NCBI GenBank assembly: GCA_963817945.1
Contig: CAWFQH010000001.1
Span: 372,001-436,000, forward strand
Reading direction: 5' to 3'
From: VRUE01 sp963817945
Lineage (GTDB): Bacteria; Actinomycetota; Thermoleophilia; Solirubrobacterales; 70-9
DNA: 64,000 nucleotides
The notes beneath the pieces were generated by a model. The model worked only from the letters and a program-made list of their open reading frames with translations, was not told the origin of the DNA and searched no databases. This document shows, piece by piece, positions 1 through 7,000 of this stretch. Position numbers and translations under genes: made by a program. Numbering within the stretch: position 1 is the stretch's first letter; every line of letters begins with the position of its first letter.

Positions 1-1
1 A

Positions 2-262
2 GGCTTCGCGTTCTTCGCGCAACTCGCGCGCTTTGCGGGCAGCGCGGATGCGGCGGGCACCGGCGCGGATCTCGCGATCGAAGACCGCCGCCTCCACGAT
101 GAGTCGACCGCTGCCGGCCGGCACCGCGTCGGCCAGCCCGATCCGAGGCGCGTCGAGCCGACTGCCGGCCCGTGGGCCGTCGACGCCGGCCGCCAGGGCT
201 AGCGCGGGAAAGGCGACGAAAAGAACAAGGACGAGGGCGGAATATGTGCGTTTTGTAAGCAA
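2..262 (-). CDS. Secreted protein, N-terminal part (runs off the left edge)
   Basis: An open minus-strand frame enters from the left edge. From a TTG at 262 it reads MLTKRTYSALVLVLFVAF and continues PALALAAGVDG, a clear Sec signal peptide with a likely cleavage site near residue 25. The mature part has about 30 unremarkable residues (GSRLDAPRIGLADAVPAGSG), then an Arg/Glu/Ala-rich helix ending at the edge that could be the start of a coiled coil. No ATG precedes the signal, so TTG is chosen on the hydrophobic core alone; the frame opens after a TGA near 304. It is divergent from purU. The catalytic or binding part, if any, lies outside the window, so no function can be given. Confidence 0.5.
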   Translation of the reverse strand, partial: MLTKRTYSALVLVLFVAFPALALAAGVDGPRAGSRLDAPRIGLADAVPAGSGRLIVEAAVFDREIRAGARRIRAARKARELREEREA

Positions 263-404
263 GCGCGGAACCGTGGCGGTATTCCGCGCTTCGCAGAGTG
301 ACCGGCATCACACGTAGGGGTGCGCAAGCATCAGTTGCAACTAGCCCAGGCACGATCGGCGTTTCGACACACCGTCCGATGAATGGCGTCTTGCGCGATC
401 TGGC

Positions 405-1298
405 ATGCCGCTGAGCCGAACGGCGACGCCGCGCGATGATTCGCTCATCGCCGATCAGCCCACCTCTCGCCTGCTCCTCGCCTGCCCCGACCGGCCGGGC
501 CTGATCGCCGCCGTCAGCGGCTTCCTGGCCGACGCCGGCCGCAACATCGTCGACGCCGACCAACACTCCAGCGACGAGGGCCGCTTCTTCATGCGGATGG
601 TCTTCGACCCCGCCCCCGGGGGCGAACGGGAGGCGCTCTACCGCGACTTCGAAGAGAAGATTGCCGGGCCGTTGCAGGCGGACCATCGCTTTGCCGAGTC
701 GAGCGAGCGCAAGCGGATCGCGGTGATGGTCTCGCGTGAAGACCACTGCCTCTCCGACCTACTCTGGCGCTGGCGCAGCGGCGAGCTGCACGCCGACGTG
801 GTCGCGGTCGTCTCCAACCATCCCGACCACGCCGAACAGGTGGAATCGCTCGGCCTCCCCTACCACCACGTGCCGGTCGAGCGCAGCGACAGGGAGGCGG
901 CCGAGCGGCGGATCCTCGAGCTGATCGGGGGCGGGATCGACCTGCTCGTCCTCGCCCGCTACATGCAGATCCTCTCCAGCGGCTTCTTGCGCGACCTCGG
1001 TGCGCCGGCGATCAACATCCACCACAGCTTCCTGCCCGCCTTCGTCGGCGCCGACCCCTACGCCCGCGCCCACGAGCGTGGCGTCAAGCTGATCGGGGCC
1101 ACCGCCCACTACGTCACCGAGAAGCTCGACGCCGGGCCGATCATCGACCAGGACGTGACCCGGGTCACTCACCGCGACGAGATCGGCGACCTGGTGCGGA
1201 TCGGGCGCGACATCGAGCGGCTCGTCCTCGCCCGCGCGGTCAAGGCCCACCTCGACGACCGGGTCTTGCTAGACGGCGACCGCACCATCGTCTTCTAA
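405..1298 (+). CDS. purU: Formyltetrahydrofolate deformylase PurU
   Basis: Hydrolyses 10-formyl-tetrahydrofolate to formate and tetrahydrofolate, balancing one-carbon pools and supplying formate for purine synthesis. At 297 aa it is normal for the family. An N-terminal ACT domain (about residues 22-100, ACPDRPGLIAAVSGFLADAG) is followed by a formyltransferase fold. The catalytic set is visible: N204 and H206 in INIHHSFLPAF, H235 in GATAHYV and D242 in EKLDAGPIIDQD. ATG 405 is the first start and leaves about 20 residues ahead of the ACT domain. It is followed by a large palindromic element that begins within its TAA stop. Confidence 0.95.
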   Translation: MPLSRTATPRDDSLIADQPTSRLLLACPDRPGLIAAVSGFLADAGRNIVDADQHSSDEGRFFMRMVFDPAPGGEREALYRDFEEKIAGPLQADHRFAESSERKRIAVMVSREDHCLSDLLWRWRSGELHADVVAVVSNHPDHAEQVESLGLPYHHVPVERSDREAAERRILELIGGGIDLLVLARYMQILSSGFLRDLGAPAINIHHSFLPAFVGADPYARAHERGVKLIGATAHYVTEKLDAGPIIDQDVTRVTHRDEIGDLVRIGRDIERLVLARAVKAHLDDRVLLDGDRTIVF

Positions 1299-1398
1299 TA
1301 GCCCCCGCAGACACCGCCATGCGGCGTCCTCGGTCGCTCGCGTGCGGAGCACGCCACGCTCCCTGCGTCCTTGCCTGGCAGTGCCTGCGGGGGCTATT
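1297..1398. repeat. Family B intergenic stem-loop element (copy 1)
   Basis: The outer arms 1297-1319 and 1376-1398 are complementary at 21 of 23 positions. They enclose two boxes, GTCCTCGGTC (1326-1335) and CCTGCGTCCTTGC (1362-1374), with a 6-bp hairpin of 3-nt loop at 1340-1354 between them. Both boxes recur, in the opposite orientation, at 9142-9192, and in diverged form at 32131-32179. The left arm overlaps the purU stop codon and the right arm ends 28 bp before the P450 start, so it could act as a transcript end. The core conservation points to a repeated structured element. Confidence 0.7.
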
Positions 1399-1426
1399 TG
1401 GCTGTATAGCCAGTTATCTTTCAGCT

Positions 1427-2779
1427 ATGGAGCAGGCAACGCTCTCGCCGCCGGCTGCAACCGCTCCGTCTTCGGATCGGTTGCCGGGATCCCGCTTGCC
1501 GGCTCTGGCCCAGGCCGTCCGCTACGCCCGCGACCCGCTTGGCTTCTTGATCGGCCTGCAGCGGCGCTACGGCGACGTCTTCGCCGTCTCCTTTCCCTAC
1601 TTTGGCCGCATCGTCTACGTCGCCAACCCCGAGCTGGTGAAAGCCGTCTTCACCGGCTCGGCCGCCCAATTCCACGCTGGCGAGGCCAACGCGACTGTGC
1701 TGGAGCCGGCGCTGGGGCCGAACTCCGTGCTCACGCTCGACGACGAGCCGCACATGCGACAGCGCAAGCTGCTGCTGCCACCTTTCCACGGCGAGCGGAT
1801 CCACCGCTACGGCGAGCTGATTCGTGAGGCGACGCTGGCGGAGATGGAGAGCTGGCCGGTGGGCGAGCCGTTCGCGCTGCGCCCGCACACGCAGCGGATC
1901 ACGCTGGCCGTGATCATGCGAGCAGTCTTCGGGGTCCACGACGAGGAGCGGCTGGTCCGCTTCGGGCGCCTGATCGAGACCTTCGCCGGGCGGGTCAACG
2001 CGGTCACCGCCTTTCCCGTCCTGCGCCGCGACCTCGGTCGCTGGAGTCCGTGGACCCGCTTCCAGCGGGCGCGCGAGGCGTTGGACGAGTTCATCTACGA
2101 GGAGATCGCGCTGCGCCGCGCCGCACAGGCGGATGATGCCGACGAACGCGACGACGTCCTCTCCCTGTTGATGGGCGCCCGTCACGACGACGGCAGCCCG
2201 ATGAGCGACGAGGAGCTGCGCGACGAGCTGGTGACGGTGCTCGGCGCCGGCCACGAGACGACGGCAACGGCGCTCGCTTGGGCGATGGAGCGGCTGCTGC
2301 GGACGCCGCAGGCCCTCACCAAGCTGCGCGAGTCGATCGCCGCCGGCGAGGAGGATTACCTCGACGCGACGATCAAGGAGACGTTACGGGCGCGGCCCGT
2401 GATCGTCGATGTGGCGCGCAAGCTGACGGCGCCGGCCCGGATCGGCGACTACGACCTCCCGGCCGGCACCTTCGTTCTGCCGGCGATCGCGGCACTCCAC
2501 TACCGCGAGGACCTCTTCCCGCAGCCTGACCAATTCCGCCCCGAGCGCTTCCTCGACAGCAAGGCCGACACTTACGCCTGGATCCCGTTCGGGGGCGGCG
2601 TGCGACGCTGCATTGGCGCCGCCTTCGCCGAATACGAGATGCGGATCGTCCTCCGCACCATCCTCGAGCGGGCTCAGCTCAGCGCCCCCAACCCAAGGCC
2701 GGAGCGGGTCAAGATCCGCAACATCACCCTCACCCCGGGCCGGGGGGCGAGGGTCAGCCTGGATCGACCGCTGCGCTAG
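1427..2779 (+). CDS. Cytochrome P450
   Basis: A heme-thiolate monooxygenase of 450 aa, soluble, with no membrane anchor. The family motifs are complete: I-helix AGHETT (274-279), K-helix ETLR (E318, R321), PERF (372-375) and the heme loop FGGGVRRCIG with axial Cys395. ATG 1427 is preferred over the longer open frame from 1319 because the extra 36 residues fall in the palindromic element and P450s of this type normally begin close to the proline-rich lead. The substrate cannot be read from sequence; no ferredoxin or reductase gene adjoins it. It converges on the ABC-F gene with a 26-bp overlap of the 3' ends. Confidence 0.93.
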   Translation: MEQATLSPPAATAPSSDRLPGSRLPALAQAVRYARDPLGFLIGLQRRYGDVFAVSFPYFGRIVYVANPELVKAVFTGSAAQFHAGEANATVLEPALGPNSVLTLDDEPHMRQRKLLLPPFHGERIHRYGELIREATLAEMESWPVGEPFALRPHTQRITLAVIMRAVFGVHDEERLVRFGRLIETFAGRVNAVTAFPVLRRDLGRWSPWTRFQRAREALDEFIYEEIALRRAAQADDADERDDVLSLLMGARHDDGSPMSDEELRDELVTVLGAGHETTATALAWAMERLLRTPQALTKLRESIAAGEEDYLDATIKETLRARPVIVDVARKLTAPARIGDYDLPAGTFVLPAIAALHYREDLFPQPDQFRPERFLDSKADTYAWIPFGGGVRRCIGAAFAEYEMRIVLRTILERAQLSAPNPRPERVKIRNITLTPGRGARVSLDRPLR

Positions 2780-4667
2780 CGCTCTCGGCCTCGCCCTCGG
2801 CTTCCTCCCAGCGCTCGTAGAGCTCGGCGACAGCCCGTTTGGCTGCGGCGTGCCGTTCGCCCGCGCGCTCGGCCCGCCCCGGGCTGGACCAGGCTTCCGG
2901 ATCGGACAGCTCCTCCTCGACGGCACGCAGCTCGGCCTCCGCCTGCTCAATCTGCTCGGCGAGTCGGCCCGCCTTGCGGGCGGCCCGCTGGGTCGCCTTT
3001 GTGCCCTTGCGAGCATCGGGACGAGCCGGCTTCGCAGCCTGCACCGCTGCGGTTGCGGCGGTTTTCTCTTCGTCGCGCCGCCGCTGGTAGGCAGCCCAGC
3101 CCATCGAGTGGCTGCGCAACTCGCCGTCCTCGCAGGAGACGGTTCTCGATCCCACCGCCTCCAGCAGGGCGCGGTCGTGGGAGACGAGGACCACCGCCCC
3201 CTCGAACTGCGACAGCGCGTCCTCGAGGGCCTCCCGGCTCTCAACGTCGAGATGGTTGGTGGGCTCGTCGAGGATCAGGACGTTGGCGCCGGAGGCGACC
3301 AGGATCGCCAGCGAGAGGCGCCGCTGCTCGCCGCCCGAGATGTCGCTCAGCTGCTTCTCGACCTCGGCGCCGGAGAAGAGGAAGCCGCCGAGGAGATCGC
3401 GCGCCTTGCGGCCACTGAGGCCGGTCTCGCGCTGCGCCGCGGCCAGCACGGTGCCCTCGCCCGCGGCCGTGTCGGCGTGCTGGGAGAGGTAGCCGATCTT
3501 GACGTTGTGGCCGGTACGGACCGATCCGGAAGCGGGCTCGCGCATACCGGCCAGGGTCTCGATCAGGGTCGTCTTTCCGGCCCCGTTGGGGCCGACGAGG
3601 ACGAGGTGCTCGCCCCGCTCGACTTCGAGGTCGGCGCCCGCCAGCAGGGTGCGGCCCGGCACCTCGATCGTCGCGCTGCGCAGCGTCAGCACGACCCGGC
3701 CCGGGCGCTCGGGTGGTGGAAAAGAGAAGCGCAGGGTCCGCTCGTCGCGCCGATCGGTCTGGGGGCCGTCGTGCCGCAACTTCTCGATCCGCTTCAGGCG
3801 CTCCTGCGCCTGTCGCGCCTTGGTCGCCTTGTAGCGGAAGCGCTCGACGAAGCGCTCCATCCGTGCGATCTCCGCCTGCTGGCGCTCGACCGCCTTGCCG
3901 CGAGCGATCTCGCGCGCCGCCTGTTCTTTGCGCCAGGCGTGCCAGGGGCCGGCAAAGAACCGCGCCCGCTTCCCCTCCAGCTCGAGCACGGAAGTGCCCA
4001 CCGCCTCCAAAAACCAGCGGTCGTGGGCGACTAGGACGACGGCGGCGTCCAGCTCCTGCAGGTACCCCTCCAGCCACTCCAGCGCCGGGATGTCGAGGTG
4101 GTTGGTCGGCTCGTCGAGTAGCAGCAGGTCGGGGCGGCTGGCCAGGGCCCGCGCCAGCGAAGCACGGGTCAGCTCCCCGCCCGAGAAGGTCGCGAGCCGT
4201 CGCTCCGCCTCATTCCCGTCGAAGCCGAGGCCGCGCAGCACGGCGAGCACGCCGTCGCGCCAGCGGTAGCCGCCGCCATGGTCGAAGCGCTGCTGAGCCG
4301 CAGCGTAGGCGCGCAACGTCTCCTCGGCGGGATCGCCGGCCGCCATCGCGCCCTCCAGCCGCTCCAGCTCCGCCTCGGCCTCGAGCATGTCGGTGCGGCC
4401 GGAGAAGACGTACTCGCCCAGCGAGACGGCTGTGCCGCGGGGCGGGCGCTGGTCGTGCAGGGCGACCCGGGCCCCCTTGCGCAGGGCGACGCTGCCCGCG
4501 TCGGCGGCGCGCTCCCCGGCGAGCACCCGCAGCAGCGTCGACTTGCCGGCCCCGTTGCGGCCGGAGAGCGTCATCCGTTCGCCGAGCTCGAGCTTGAAGG
4601 AGACGTCGGCGAAGAGCAGCTCGCCGCCGACGTGGACGTCCAGCGTTTTCGCGGTTGCAATGGCCAT
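2754..4667 (-). CDS. ABC-F family ATPase (ribosome-associated type)
   Basis: A 637-aa duplicated ABC ATPase without membrane segments, as in the ABC-F class (EttA/Uup/ribosome-protection relatives) that acts on ribosomes rather than in transport. Domain 1 has Walker A GRNGAGKST (36-44), signature FSGGELTRASLARAL and Walker B LLLLDEPTNHLD. A charged linker follows. Domain 2 has GPNGAGKTT, DISGGEQRRLSLAIL and VLILDEPTNHLD. The last 110 or so residues are an Arg/Glu-rich coiled coil like the Uup C-terminal domain. ATG 4667 begins MAIATAKTLDVHVGG at the expected first strand. No drug-resistance role can be assigned from sequence alone. Confidence 0.9.
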   Translation of the reverse strand: MAIATAKTLDVHVGGELLFADVSFKLELGERMTLSGRNGAGKSTLLRVLAGERAADAGSVALRKGARVALHDQRPPRGTAVSLGEYVFSGRTDMLEAEAELERLEGAMAAGDPAEETLRAYAAAQQRFDHGGGYRWRDGVLAVLRGLGFDGNEAERRLATFSGGELTRASLARALASRPDLLLLDEPTNHLDIPALEWLEGYLQELDAAVVLVAHDRWFLEAVGTSVLELEGKRARFFAGPWHAWRKEQAAREIARGKAVERQQAEIARMERFVERFRYKATKARQAQERLKRIEKLRHDGPQTDRRDERTLRFSFPPPERPGRVVLTLRSATIEVPGRTLLAGADLEVERGEHLVLVGPNGAGKTTLIETLAGMREPASGSVRTGHNVKIGYLSQHADTAAGEGTVLAAAQRETGLSGRKARDLLGGFLFSGAEVEKQLSDISGGEQRRLSLAILVASGANVLILDEPTNHLDVESREALEDALSQFEGAVVLVSHDRALLEAVGSRTVSCEDGELRSHSMGWAAYQRRRDEEKTAATAAVQAAKPARPDARKGTKATQRAARKAGRLAEQIEQAEAELRAVEEELSDPEAWSSPGRAERAGERHAAAKRAVAELYERWEEAEGEAESASAAVDPG

Positions 4668-4779
4668 CGGGCACCCATTGTGGCCGCGCCGACACTTCGG
4701 CGAAGCTGCGATGAAGTCGTTGCTGATTTTTTCGATTCGGCGCGCCACACGCGCGGCGGCGGCTCCTACGGTGGACAGC

Positions 4780-5013
4780 GTGATCTCAATAGATCTCGCT
4801 GTCATCCGCGACCTTCTCGAAGCGGCGATCGCCGGCTTCTCCGTGCTCGGTGGCGGAATGGCGTGCGTAAGCGGCTTCTACGCGGAGAGGGCGCTGGCGG
4901 AGGGACAAGGCCCCGCCGTCATGGCTCATCGCATCAACAAAGGGATCGCTGAGGGGTTCAGGCTCTCGTGGAAACCGTCGATCTTGGCGCTGACTATCAT
5001 GGCGACATCATGA
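4780..5013 (+). CDS. Small putative membrane protein, first gene of a coupled pair
   Basis: About 77 aa with a Gly-rich hydrophobic stretch (AAIAGFSVLGGGMACVSGF), a polar middle (MAHRINKGIAEGF) and a hydrophobic C-terminal end (WKPSILALTIMATS). GTG 4780 is chosen because GGTGGA sits 5 nt upstream; GTG 4771 and ATG 4711 are alternatives. The TGA stop overlaps the ATG of the next gene (ATGA, 5010-5013), a classic translational-coupling arrangement. I do not recognise the family. It is divergent from the ABC-F gene, with about 110 bp between. Confidence 0.5.
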   Translation: MISIDLAVIRDLLEAAIAGFSVLGGGMACVSGFYAERALAEGQGPAVMAHRINKGIAEGFRLSWKPSILALTIMATS

Positions 5014-5201
5014 TGAAGTCTTTTGTCCGCGCTCCGAATCCAGATCACTACGGCACGGCGATCACGACGATTCTTCTGATTGCCGTGCTCCTCCACGCTC
5101 CGGCGTGGGCCTTGGCCATTGTGCTGGTTGGCGGAGTGACCTTGTTCGCGCGGCTGAGCGATCGCGCCGACCGCATCGCCCGGGAACGCAGCCTACGCTG
5201 A
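5010..5201 (+). CDS. Small membrane protein, second gene of a coupled pair
   Basis: A 63-aa protein. A polar N-terminus (MMKSFVRAPNPDHYG) leads into about 30 hydrophobic residues (ITTILLIAVLLHAPAWALAIVLVGGVTLFA) that could form two short or one long membrane segment, then a basic tail (RLSDRADRIARERSLR) likely to face the cytoplasm. Its ATG overlaps the previous stop by 4 bp, so the two are probably made together. No family was recognised. It ends 4 bp before the 3' end of the oppositely oriented tmRNA gene. Confidence 0.5.
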   Translation: MMKSFVRAPNPDHYGTAITTILLIAVLLHAPAWALAIVLVGGVTLFARLSDRADRIARERSLR

Positions 5202-5204
5202 AAG

Positions 5205-5562
5205 TGGAGGCGGCCGGAATCGAACCGGCGTCCGAGGCCGTAGCGCGAAGGTCTCTACAGGTTTAGCCGGCGCTTGGTTCTCGTCTCCCGGGGTCCGCGC
5301 CGGCGGGCACTACGGGAGACAAAGCCCTCTTAAATGTCCCCTGGCGAACGGGGCGATTCGCCCGGGTAAGCCCGCTGTTGAAGCCGGTGCCCCCCTCCGC
5401 GGGCGGGAGAGGGCCGACTCTCACTCACTTAGATCTAACTAAGCAGCGAGGGCGAACTCATGGTCCGCACGTATTGGTTGGTGCCGGTGTTTAACGAGGC
5501 CTCCGGCCACCTCGACCTGCAACCGTTCGCACGGACCGACCACGTCGAAGCCTGTCGCCCCC
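5205..5562 (-). ncRNA. ssrA: Transfer-messenger RNA (tmRNA)
   Basis: Rescues stalled ribosomes with SmpB. The 5' end GGGGGCG and the 3' sequence CGCCTCC (ending at 5206) form the acceptor stem with one G-U pair. GGCTTCGACGTGG follows the 5' stem, and the 3' T-arm carries GGTTCGATTCC. The tag frame ends RADHEFALAA then TAG (5439-5468 region), matching the universal ALAA ending; the resume codon is uncertain. A perfect TTAGATCTAA lies just after the tag stop. CCA is not encoded. The 358-nt length is normal for a one-piece tmRNA. smpB and an RNase R gene lie 3-5 kb away on the same strand. Confidence 0.93.
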
Positions 5563-5594
5563 GTGCTATGTGCGGCAATTGTACGGGGTCGGGT

Positions 5595-6983
5595 ATGACT
5601 TCGACCATGGCGGAGCGCGAGTTCGACGCGATCGTGATCGGGGCCGGCGCTCCGGGAGAGGTCTGCGCGGGCCGGCTCGCCGACGGCGGGCTCGAAGTGG
5701 CGATCGTCGAGCAGCACTTGGTCGGCGGCGAGTGCTCCTACTACGCCTGCATGCCGTCGAAGGCGCTGCTGCGGCCCGGAGAGCTGCTCGCCGAGGCACA
5801 GCGGGTGCCGGGGGTGGCGAAGGCGGTCGCAGCCGAGCTGGACCCCCAGCGCGTGCTCGCGCGGCGCGACGAGGTGATCCACGATCTGGACGACTCCGGC
5901 CAGTTGCCCTGGCTCGAGGAACGAGGGATCGAGCTCTTCCGCGGCGAGGGCCGGCTCGACGGAGAACGCCGGGTCGTCGTCGGGGACGAGGTCCTGACGG
6001 CCAAGCGGGCGGTTGTCGTCGCCACCGGGAGTGGCGCCGCGATGCCGCCGATCGACGGCCTCGACTCGGTCAGCGCCTGGAACAACCGCGACGCTACGGT
6101 CGCCAAGGAGGTCCCGGCCAGCATGGTCGTCCTCGGCGGTGGCCCCGTAGGCGCCGAGCTCGCCCAGGCGTGGTCGACGCTGGGAACCAGAGTGACGCTG
6201 ATCGAGGGCGAGGACCGGCTGCTGCCGCGGGAGGAGCCATTCGCCGGCAAGCAGGTTGCGAGCTCGCTGCGCGACGCCTATGGCGTCGACGTTCGCACTG
6301 GCGTCCGCGCCGGGAAGGTGAGCGGCAGCGACGCCGGCGTGGCGGTGGAGCTGACCGACGGCAGCCGGTTCGAGGCAAGCGAGATCCTCGTCGCGGTCGG
6401 TCGCACCCCGCGCACCGCCGGCATCGGCTTGGAATCGGCCGAAGTGGAGCCAGGGGAGCGCGGCTTCCTCGACACCGACAACCGCCTGCAGGTTGACGGG
6501 TGCGAGTGGCTGTATGCCGTCGGCGACGTCAACGGTCGTGCGCTGTTTACCCACATGGGCAAGTACCAGGCCTGGGTTTGCGCCGAAAACGTACTCGGCC
6601 GGGCGGTGAAGGCAGTCGCGGAAGGAATCGGGGCCCCGCGGGTCACCTTCACCGATCCGCAGGTCGCGGCGGTCGGCAAGACGCTCGCCGAAGCCGAAGC
6701 CGCAAGCATCGACGCGGAGGCCGTCGACGTCGCGACCGACGGCACCGCCGGCGCCAGCTTCTACGGGAAAGGGACCGGCGGCACCTCGCGGCTGGTCGTG
6801 GACAAGAGCCGCAAGGTGTTGGTCGGCGCCACCTTCACCGGCTTCGAGACGGCGGATTTCCTCCACGCAGCGACGATCGCGATCGTCGCCGAAGTTCCGT
6901 TAGATCGACTGCGCCACGCAATCGCCGCCTATCCCACCCGCAGCGAGATCTGGCTCAAGCTGCTCGAGGCCTACGGGCTCTAG
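5595..6983 (+). CDS. NAD(P)/FAD-dependent disulfide oxidoreductase (dihydrolipoamide dehydrogenase-like)
   Basis: A class I pyridine nucleotide-disulfide oxidoreductase of about 460 aa. It has an FAD-binding IVIGAGAPGEVCAG at the N-terminus, the redox disulfide in GGECSYYACMPSKALL (CxxxxC), a second Rossmann motif VVLGGGPVGAELAQAW and the FAD-phosphate region YAVGDVNGRALFTH. The C-terminal interface motif reads AAYPTRSE, so the usual catalytic His before Pro-Thr is Tyr. It may therefore not be a true lipoamide dehydrogenase but a reductase of another thiol, metal or quinone. ATG 5595 or 5607 fits; longer starts run into ssrA. No lipoyl enzyme genes are nearby. Confidence 0.85.
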   Translation: MTSTMAEREFDAIVIGAGAPGEVCAGRLADGGLEVAIVEQHLVGGECSYYACMPSKALLRPGELLAEAQRVPGVAKAVAAELDPQRVLARRDEVIHDLDDSGQLPWLEERGIELFRGEGRLDGERRVVVGDEVLTAKRAVVVATGSGAAMPPIDGLDSVSAWNNRDATVAKEVPASMVVLGGGPVGAELAQAWSTLGTRVTLIEGEDRLLPREEPFAGKQVASSLRDAYGVDVRTGVRAGKVSGSDAGVAVELTDGSRFEASEILVAVGRTPRTAGIGLESAEVEPGERGFLDTDNRLQVDGCEWLYAVGDVNGRALFTHMGKYQAWVCAENVLGRAVKAVAEGIGAPRVTFTDPQVAAVGKTLAEAEAASIDAEAVDVATDGTAGASFYGKGTGGTSRLVVDKSRKVLVGATFTGFETADFLHAATIAIVAEVPLDRLRHAIAAYPTRSEIWLKLLEAYGL

Positions 6984-7000
6984 GAGGGACCGGGAGCGCG

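Noticed and set aside
33..317. 94-residue plus-strand frame at the left edge
   Set aside because: Arg/Ala/Pro/Ser-rich shadow of the minus-strand secreted protein, which has a clear signal peptide.
1319..1426. 36-residue N-terminal extension of the P450
   Set aside because: It reads through the repeated stem-loop element; the ATG at 1427 gives a normal P450 N-terminus.
5439..6866. 475-residue minus-strand open frame across ssrA and the oxidoreductase
   Set aside because: It is the antisense of the disulfide oxidoreductase, has no recognisable motifs, and its C-terminus is just the tmRNA tag frame.
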